From Bdellovibrionales bacterium (GTDB taxonomy: Bacteria; Bdellovibrionota_G; JALEGL01; JAGRAY01): a stretch of 11,720 bases of DNA. Location: assembly GCA_020434375.1 (NCBI GenBank), contig JAGRAY010000042.1:1-11720 (forward strand), in the 5' to 3' direction. The notes beneath the pieces were generated by a model. That model made no database searches. It had not been told where the DNA came from and was given only the letters and a program-made list of their open reading frames with translations. Positions within the stretch are counted from its first letter, which is position 1; the number at the start of each line of letters is the position of its first letter. This document shows positions 7,039 to 11,720 of the stretch, piece after piece. The position numbers and the translations under genes are program-made.

Positions 7039-7665
7039 GTTAGGGGTTTCGTTAAAAACACATTCCATGAGTAGATCTTCTGCCGTTACTTGTTCTTTCG
7101 TTTGAGGTATCACAATTGCAATTTGAGGTATTCTGATTTCGCATTCGGGGTCAGAGATATCAATGGAGGCAATCATTTTTGGAATCCACATGGCTGCTTT
7201 TCGGCCTTCTAAAAGAAAATCCTTTTCATCATCTGCATTTTTTTGAAATCGGCTTGGAACAGCCATGTCTTTAAAAAAACTTCTGACAAAATATTGAAGT
7301 TCAAAATTCCAGCGCAAAATATTCTTTGGATGCGTCATGCGCATCCACTTTTCAGTTTCATTGGGCCATTGATTGACTTTCACATCTTTATATCGACGCC
7401 TCTTTATTTTCAATTGATACGATAAAAGTTCGAACCATGATTTCTCAAATTGAATTGATCCCACAGTATCTTCGTACGACTTCGAAGGAAGCAAGTTAAA
7501 CTTAATATCTACTTGCTCTGTTTGAACATTTGCTGTGCCCACTATCGTCCAATCTTCAATAGTTTCTTGAATATGGCACTCCGTTGCGCCTACATTGTTA
7601 AGAAAACAACACCACAGAAGAAATCCGACAAAAAAGCGACACAAAACTATTACATTGCTAAGCAT
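7027..7665 (-). CDS. Secreted protein of unknown function
   Basis: The protein has 212 residues. A signal peptide is clear: hydrophobic residues 5-22 (VIVLCRFFVGFLLW and on) end in NNVGA-TEC, with a signal peptidase I site after A27 (V25 at -3, A27 at -1). The mature part is about 185 residues, rich in aromatic and basic residues in the middle (KSWFELLSYQLKIKRRRY) and with three cysteines (C30, C175, C202), enough for one disulfide. The opening pattern of alternating strands could form a beta-sandwich, for instance a lipid-binding fold, but I do not recognise a family. The gene starts one base after the stop of the EamA exporter gene (TAAAATG), so it is almost certainly co-expressed with it. 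Its 3' end overlaps that of the glycosidase lipoprotein gene by 12 bp. Confidence 0.72.
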   Translation of the reverse strand: MLSNVIVLCRFFVGFLLWCCFLNNVGATECHIQETIEDWTIVGTANVQTEQVDIKFNLLPSKSYEDTVGSIQFEKSWFELLSYQLKIKRRRYKDVKVNQWPNETEKWMRMTHPKNILRWNFELQYFVRSFFKDMAVPSRFQKNADDEKDFLLEGRKAAMWIPKMIASIDISDPECEIRIPQIAIVIPQTKEQVTAEDLLMECVFNETPNSQL

Positions 7666-7666
7666 T

Positions 7667-8656
7667 TTAGGAAGAGCTAGCCACTTTTACTTTAACTTCT
7701 GCGAGCTTAGGCATGGCTGACATTTTTCGGTACTGTGCCCATCGCATAATGTAAATAGCTTGCAAGATCAAGCCTGCACCAATTAATTGATACAAGGTGG
7801 GTAGTCTTTTTAAAAAAATCCAATCGGCAAATACCGACACAACCGGCATGGCATACGTCACCGACGATGCTCTTAAGGCACCCCAAGTATGAAGAAGTTT
7901 GAAATACAATACCCAGGCAATCGCCGTTGAAAAAACAGCCAGATAAGCAATCCCCCACAAAGCTCTTGGATGATTTCTAATGGCATCCAAGGACATCCAG
8001 CTCTGGGGTTCAAACATAAAACTCAGAGTAAAAAGAAAGAGCGCCGCTGGCATGGCCTGGAACACAAACCCCCAATACACACTAATTTGCGCGCCCATCT
8101 TGCGGGTTAACACTGTTCCGAAACCATAAGCCACCACCATGCCCATCACGGCTAACATGCCGTAAAACACGCTCTGATCCAATGAAAAGGCCTGAATCGA
8201 AGGCACAAACACAAAAAGAATACCCACAAAACCAAGACCAACGCCTATAAATTCCATAGGCATGGGTTTTTCATTTTTTAAAAGCTTGAACGAGAGCACA
8301 AACACCATAATAGGAAGCGTGCTGTTTATAATAGATGCAACCGCTGGCATGACAAACTGCTCCCCCCAAAAAAGGCAAGCCCAGGCAATGCCGAAGTAGA
8401 TCATCCCAATGCCCATGAGCTGAAATATATTTTTCCTAGACAATAAAATACGGCGCTTTTTGAGAAACGCCACCGACATTAAAATTAAACCCGCAAGAAA
8501 AATGCGGATAGCTGCTGCTGCAAAGGGAGGAAAAAGTTCAAGCGTGACCCGGATGGCAATAAAGGAAAAGCCCCAAAGAAGGGTTAAAGCTATAAAAGAA
8601 AGCCAAGCCACTATGAGGCTAGGACTACCATACCCACATAAATTATGATACGACAT
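7667..8656 (-). CDS. EamA/DMT-superfamily inner-membrane transporter
   Basis: The protein has 329 residues and about ten hydrophobic helices arranged as two EamA repeats, roughly 17-152 and 165-306. The first repeat opens with ALTLLWGFSFIAIRVTLELF and has AIRIFLAGLIL. The second has VVAYGFGTVLTRKMG and closes with VTYAMPVVSVFADWIFLKRL and GAGLILQA, the typical drug/metabolite transporter ending. Family members export amino acids, metabolites or toxic compounds, and the substrate cannot be told. A polar tail of about 20 residues follows the last helix. The ATG at 8656 gives a 16-residue polar extension before the first helix. A GTG at 8611 would start next to the helix and leave more room for the divergent panD promoter. 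The stop is one base from the start of the secreted-protein gene. Confidence 0.93.
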   Translation of the reverse strand: MSYHNLCGYGSPSLIVAWLSFIALTLLWGFSFIAIRVTLELFPPFAAAAIRIFLAGLILMSVAFLKKRRILLSRKNIFQLMGIGMIYFGIAWACLFWGEQFVMPAVASIINSTLPIMVFVLSFKLLKNEKPMPMEFIGVGLGFVGILFVFVPSIQAFSLDQSVFYGMLAVMGMVVAYGFGTVLTRKMGAQISVYWGFVFQAMPAALFLFTLSFMFEPQSWMSLDAIRNHPRALWGIAYLAVFSTAIAWVLYFKLLHTWGALRASSVTYAMPVVSVFADWIFLKRLPTLYQLIGAGLILQAIYIMRWAQYRKMSAMPKLAEVKVKVASSS

Positions 8657-8662
8657 TTTCCG

Positions 8663-9019
8663 ATGCTTATTTGCATGCTAAAAAGCAAAATACATGGTGC
8701 CTTCGTCACCGAGGCCGATGTTGAATATGAGGGAAGTATTGGCATTGACCAATCTTTACTCGAGCTTTCTGGAATCTTACCCTTTGAAAAGGTGCACGTT
8801 TGGAATCGAAGCAATGGCCAACGGTTTGAGACCTACACCATTGTGGAGCCTCCAAAGTCCGGAAAAATTAGCGTTAATGGTGCAGCCGCGCTCTTAGTTA
8901 AACCAGGGGATGGTCTAATCATTGCTTCGTTTACTTGGACAGATCAGAACACGGCGAGCACACTTATCCCCCGGATCGTTTTGGTCGACTCTCGTAATAT
9001 CGGAAAACTAAAGGACTAA
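8663..9019 (+). CDS. panD: Aspartate 1-decarboxylase (pyruvoyl enzyme)
   Basis: This enzyme turns L-aspartate into beta-alanine for pantothenate and coenzyme A synthesis in the cytoplasm. From the ATG at 8663 the protein has 118 residues, and its numbering matches E. coli PanD exactly. The self-cleavage site is YEGS with G24-S25, where S25 becomes the pyruvoyl group. K9, R54 (NGQRFETY), T57, Y58 and N72 (SVNGAAA) are all present. The start MLICMLKSKIHG lines up with MLRTMLKSKIHR of the Mycobacterium tuberculosis protein, so the ATG at 8645, six codons upstream, is less likely. The C-terminus is about eight residues shorter than in E. coli, which is normal variation. No good ribosome binding site is seen. 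The start is 6 bp from the divergent exporter gene. The next gene, cox subunit II, begins 41 bp downstream on the same strand, so read-through into the cox operon is possible. Confidence 0.96.
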   Translation: MLICMLKSKIHGAFVTEADVEYEGSIGIDQSLLELSGILPFEKVHVWNRSNGQRFETYTIVEPPKSGKISVNGAAALLVKPGDGLIIASFTWTDQNTASTLIPRIVLVDSRNIGKLKD

Positions 9020-9033
9020 AAACTTTTCAACGT

Positions 9034-9059
9034 TGCAGATTTTGGTAAAACCATCTGCG
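9034..9059 (+). promoter_or_regulatory. Hairpin ending next to the cox subunit II start codon
   Basis: GCAGAT (9035-9040) and ATCTGC (9053-9058) form a perfect 6-bp stem, extended by a T-G pair. The inner GGT/ACC (9044-9046 and 9050-9052) can stack after a 3-nt bulge and close an AAA loop. The stem ends two bases before the ATG at 9061. It is not followed by a T-run, so it is not a normal terminator for panD. The start codon has no Shine-Dalgarno, and this structure occupies the space where one would be. A role in setting translation is an inference. Confidence 0.4.
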
Positions 9060-9060
9060 T

Positions 9061-9819
9061 ATGAATGAAACTTCTCAATATTACAACGGTTTTGGTGGTT
9101 TACCGGTAGACATTTCAACGCACGGATGGCAAATCGACAAACTCTTTTATTCGGTTCACATCCTCATGATTTTGCTTTTTGTGGGTTGGCTGTCTTTTTT
9201 GATCTATACTTTAATTAAATTCCGCCAGAGACCCGGTCACAAGGCTGAGTATAATCCAGTTAAAACCAAACTTGGTAGCTACCTGGAAGTTGGCGTTGCA
9301 CTCGTTGAAGTTTCACTGCTTGTATTTTTAGCAGTTCCCGCATGGAAAGCAGCAAAAACGCTTCGGCCTACTGGAAGCAATGTGGTTCAGGTTCGAGTTG
9401 TGGCAGAACAGTTTGCGTGGAATATTCATTTTCCAGGTAAAGACGGCGTTTTTGGCAATACTAAAGTTGAACTCGTTGACATTGATAACCCGCTTGGCCT
9501 TGACCCAGAGGATCCTGCTTCAAAAGACGATATTTTTACGATTAACGATCTACACCTACCCATCGACAGACCCATTTATATTAAGCTCACCTCGAAAGAC
9601 GTTATTCACAATTTTTATGTCCCTGTCTTGCGCGTAAAACAAGATGCGGTGCCGGGCATGGTGTACCCAGTTATTTTTCAAGCCAAGCAAACGGGTTCTT
9701 TTGATATTGCTTGTGCGCAACTCTGTGGTTTAGGGCATTACCGAATGAAAGGGGCCATCACAATGGAAACAGAAGATGATTTTCAAACCTGGCTCAGCGA
9801 AAACGCCCCATCTATATAA
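9061..9819 (+). CDS. coxB: Cytochrome c oxidase subunit II (CuA subunit)
   Basis: The 252-residue protein accepts electrons from cytochrome c through its CuA centre. Two membrane helices (about 31-54 and 76-97) anchor a periplasmic cupredoxin domain. CuA ligands are visible: H183 (DVIHNFY), C218 and C222 in CAQLCG, H226 and M229 (GHYRM). The usual glutamate of the CxExC loop is Q220; that residue binds copper through its backbone carbonyl, so the site should still work. EQFAWNIHFPG (116-126) replaces the QWYWSY electron-entry region, and an insertion (about 127-165) precedes NDLHLP. These traits mark a subfamily I recall from Acidobacteria and deltaproteobacteria. There is no lipobox, no cleaved signal and no fused cytochrome c domain. 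The second helix lacks the common WTxxP motif but keeps a glutamate (E76) where the K-channel entrance glutamate is expected. The ATG at 9061 is the only sensible start. Subunit I follows after 32 bp. Confidence 0.97.
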   Translation: MNETSQYYNGFGGLPVDISTHGWQIDKLFYSVHILMILLFVGWLSFLIYTLIKFRQRPGHKAEYNPVKTKLGSYLEVGVALVEVSLLVFLAVPAWKAAKTLRPTGSNVVQVRVVAEQFAWNIHFPGKDGVFGNTKVELVDIDNPLGLDPEDPASKDDIFTINDLHLPIDRPIYIKLTSKDVIHNFYVPVLRVKQDAVPGMVYPVIFQAKQTGSFDIACAQLCGLGHYRMKGAITMETEDDFQTWLSENAPSI

Positions 9820-9836
9820 TTAAATGAAAACCAATC

Positions 9837-9841
9837 AGGAG
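9837..9841 (+). promoter_or_regulatory. Strong ribosome binding site for cox subunit I
   Basis: AGGAG lies 10 nt before the ATG at 9852. It is the best Shine-Dalgarno in the window and fixes the subunit I start. By contrast, subunit II and panD have none, so subunit I is likely translated independently of coupling. Confidence 0.8.
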
Positions 9842-9851
9842 ACTTAATAAA

Positions 9852-11570
9852 ATGAGCGATCACAATCACGAACATCATTTACCGTTTTGGAGAAAATATA
9901 TTTTCTCAGTAGACCATAAGGTTATTGGCATTCAATATGGCCTTACTGCCTTAACATTTTTGTTTTTTGGATTTTGCCTCATCATGATGTTGCGTTGGCA
10001 ACTCGCCTTTCCAGGCAAAGAGGTGCCCGGGTTTGGTTGGCTTTTCAAAAATTCTGGAGGCATCATGCCGCCAGAATTTTACAATCAGCTGGGGGCGATG
10101 CACGGTACGATTATGGTCTTTTTAGGTGTGGTTCCGTTAGCGGTGGGTGCCTTTGGCAACTACTTGATGCCACTTCAAATCGGTGCACCCGACATGGCTT
10201 TTCCTAAACTTAATATGATGAGCTATTGGGTCAATCTTGTAGGCGGCGTGTTAATGCTTGCCAGTTTTTTTGCTCCGGGTGGCGCGGCGTCTTCGGGTTG
10301 GACTTCCTATCCTCCTCTGAGCGTCATCGCAACCACAGGACAAACCATGTGGCTTCTTTCCATGGTCTTTCTAATCACATCGTCTTTACTTGGTTCTATT
10401 AACTTTATTACAACCATTGTTTTAATGCGTGCCAAGGGATTATCATTTATGAAAATGCCTTTCTTTGTCTGGGCACAGTTTATTACAGCTTTTCTTCTTC
10501 TTTTAGCTTTTCCTCCTCTTGAAGGAGCAGCCATTTTGCAGTTGATGGATCGCGTGGCCGGCACAAGCTTTTTTCTGCCAACAGGCCTAGTGGTTGGTGG
10601 TGAGGCCCTTGCCGTCAGTGGTGGCGGAAATGCTATTTTATGGCAACATCTTTTTTGGTTCTTAGCACATCCTGAAGTGTATGTTCTTATTCTGCCAGCA
10701 ATGGGCATTGTCGCTGAGATCATCGCTTGCAATACACGAAAGCCACTCTACGGATATCGTTCACTTGTGTATGCTGCTTTGTTTTTAGGTTTTATGTCTT
10801 TTGTGGTTTGGGCGCATCACATGTTTCTGACAGGCATGGGCACCTTTATGAGCAACTTCTTCATGGTCACCACTATGATTATTTCAATTCCATCGATTAT
10901 CATTTTAACGGTACTAATTATTAGCCTTTGGGGAGGCTCGATTCGATTTAACGTTCCCACTTTATTTGCAGTGGCTTTTTTGCCGATGTTTGGTCTAGGT
11001 GGTTTAACAGGATTACCTCTTGGCTTTAATGCCACAGATATTCACCTTCACGACACGTATTACGTCATTGGCCACTTTCACTATGTGGTCGCTCCCGGAA
11101 CCATCTTTGCGCTGTTTGCCGGTATTTATCATTGGTTTCCAAAACTCACTGGCAGGCAAATGAACTCATTTTTGGGTAAATTACATTTTTGGCCATCGCT
11201 TTTGTTTATGAACGGAATTTTTATGCCCATGTTGGCTTACGGAGCGGCAGGCGTTTCAAGACGCCTTTATGACCCTACTGTTTACGCTCACGCACAACCT
11301 GTTCAATGGATGAATGTGGTAATGTCGATTTCAGCTTGGTCTTTGGCTGTGGCTCAGCTTCCATTTATTATTAATTTTTTCTACAGTATCTTCAAAGGCA
11401 AGAAAGTTCAGGAAAATCCATGGGAAGCCACGACGCTTGAATGGGCTGCACCATCTCCACCCCCTCATGGCAATTTTGCAACCGAGCCGGTGGTTTATCG
11501 TGGACCTTATGAGTACAGCGTTCCCGGAGCGCCTAAAGATTTTTCACCACAATTTCAAAAGGAAAGTTAA
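9852..11570 (+). CDS. coxA: Cytochrome c oxidase subunit I (heme-copper catalytic subunit)
   Basis: The 572-residue, twelve-helix subunit reduces O2 to water in the inner membrane. Heme a ligands are H84 (AMHGT) and H410. CuB ligands are H273 (AHPEVY, with Y277 as the cross-linked tyrosine), H322 and H323 (WAHHMF). The heme a3 ligand is H408 (HFHYVV). The D proton channel looks complete: D114 (GAPDMAF), N103 (FGNY), N121 (PKLN) and E275 of HPEV, placing it with A1-type enzymes. The K channel does not: in IPSIIILTVL (346-355) the position four after P347, normally lysine, is I351. The tail NPWEATTLEW-PSPPPHGNF is typical of bacterial aa3/caa3 subunits. A strong AGGAG precedes the start. Subunit III starts one base after the stop. 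Whether this subfamily as a whole lacks the lysine needs an alignment. Confidence 0.99.
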   Translation: MSDHNHEHHLPFWRKYIFSVDHKVIGIQYGLTALTFLFFGFCLIMMLRWQLAFPGKEVPGFGWLFKNSGGIMPPEFYNQLGAMHGTIMVFLGVVPLAVGAFGNYLMPLQIGAPDMAFPKLNMMSYWVNLVGGVLMLASFFAPGGAASSGWTSYPPLSVIATTGQTMWLLSMVFLITSSLLGSINFITTIVLMRAKGLSFMKMPFFVWAQFITAFLLLLAFPPLEGAAILQLMDRVAGTSFFLPTGLVVGGEALAVSGGGNAILWQHLFWFLAHPEVYVLILPAMGIVAEIIACNTRKPLYGYRSLVYAALFLGFMSFVVWAHHMFLTGMGTFMSNFFMVTTMIISIPSIIILTVLIISLWGGSIRFNVPTLFAVAFLPMFGLGGLTGLPLGFNATDIHLHDTYYVIGHFHYVVAPGTIFALFAGIYHWFPKLTGRQMNSFLGKLHFWPSLLFMNGIFMPMLAYGAAGVSRRLYDPTVYAHAQPVQWMNVVMSISAWSLAVAQLPFIINFFYSIFKGKKVQENPWEATTLEWAAPSPPPHGNFATEPVVYRGPYEYSVPGAPKDFSPQFQKES

Positions 11571-11571
11571 A

Positions 11572-11720
11572 ATGACTCAAACTTCAACAACCCTAGAAAA
11601 TGTTAGCACTAACGATATTTCCTACGCCAAACTAGGTACGTGGTTATTTTTAGCTTCAGAGGTCATGCTTTTTGGAGCGCTTTTTTCATCTTATATTTTT
11701 CTGCGAATGGGATCGCCTTC
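11572..11720 (+). CDS. coxC: Cytochrome c oxidase subunit III, N-terminal part only (cut by window edge)
   Basis: Forty-nine codons are present from the ATG at 11572. Residues 20-45 read AKLGTWLFLASEVMLFGALF and on, the first helix of subunit III with its hallmark LFLASEVMLF motif. Subunit III stabilises the catalytic core and binds phospholipid near the D-channel mouth. AAGGAAAG inside the end of subunit I (11559-11566) is a good ribosome binding site at about 6-8 nt spacing. The ATG comes one base after the TAA of subunit I, so the two genes are in one operon. The rest of the gene lies beyond the window. Confidence 0.94.
   Translation, partial: MTQTSTTLENVSTNDISYAKLGTWLFLASEVMLFGALFSSYIFLRMGSP

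Noticed and set aside
9712..9750. Q220 in CAQLC as a sign of a dead CuA site
   Set aside because: The usual glutamate binds copper by its backbone carbonyl, and the two cysteines, two histidines and the methionine are intact.
10307..10732. A 141-codon minus-strand open frame opposite cox subunit I
   Set aside because: The opposite strand encodes a fully conserved subunit I. The antisense product is basic and proline-rich, with no domain, as expected from a shadow frame.

Overview
The window looks like chromosomal DNA of an AT-rich Gram-negative bacterium. The best guess is a Bdellovibrionota or former 'Deltaproteobacteria' lineage. The clues are a lipoprotein and a signal-peptide protein, a cytochrome oxidase with a CAQLC-type subunit II, and a HEAT-repeat protein next to an HD-GYP-like protein, a combination I associate with these groups. 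The assignment is an inference from family resemblance. I see no rRNA, tRNA, insertion sequence, CRISPR array or prophage gene. The window is almost fully coding, and no gap between genes exceeds about 160 bp.

Left block (1-4131, all minus strand, read right to left): a four-gene signalling run. It starts with a HEAT-like repeat protein (4131-2440). An ATGA overlap links this to an HD-GYP-like phosphohydrolase (2443-1025). After a 117-130 bp gap comes an OmpR/PhoB-type response regulator (895-197), whose stop overlaps by ATGA the start of a membrane sensor kinase cut by the window edge (200-1). The HEAT and HD proteins appear to share the same kind of N-terminal domain. The only three 9-nt A/T homopolymers I found in the window lie in three of these four genes.

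Middle block (4175-8656): a PaaI-like hotdog thioesterase (+), a membrane-anchored family 2 glycosyltransferase (-), a lipoprotein resembling clan GH-A glycoside hydrolases (+), a small secreted protein of unknown function (-), and an EamA/DMT drug/metabolite-type exporter (-). The last two are joined stop-to-start (TAAAATG). Gene boundaries are very tight: the glycosyltransferase and lipoprotein starts nearly coincide, and the lipoprotein and secreted-protein ends overlap by 12 bp.

Right block (8663-11720, + strand): panD (aspartate 1-decarboxylase, beta-alanine for pantothenate and CoA), then the start of an aa3-type cytochrome c oxidase operon: subunit II, subunit I and the first 49 codons of subunit III. 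Subunit I has intact heme, CuB and D-channel residues, but the K-channel lysine position is isoleucine. Subunit II belongs to a divergent subfamily. The cox genes together build the terminal oxidase that reduces O2 and pumps protons.
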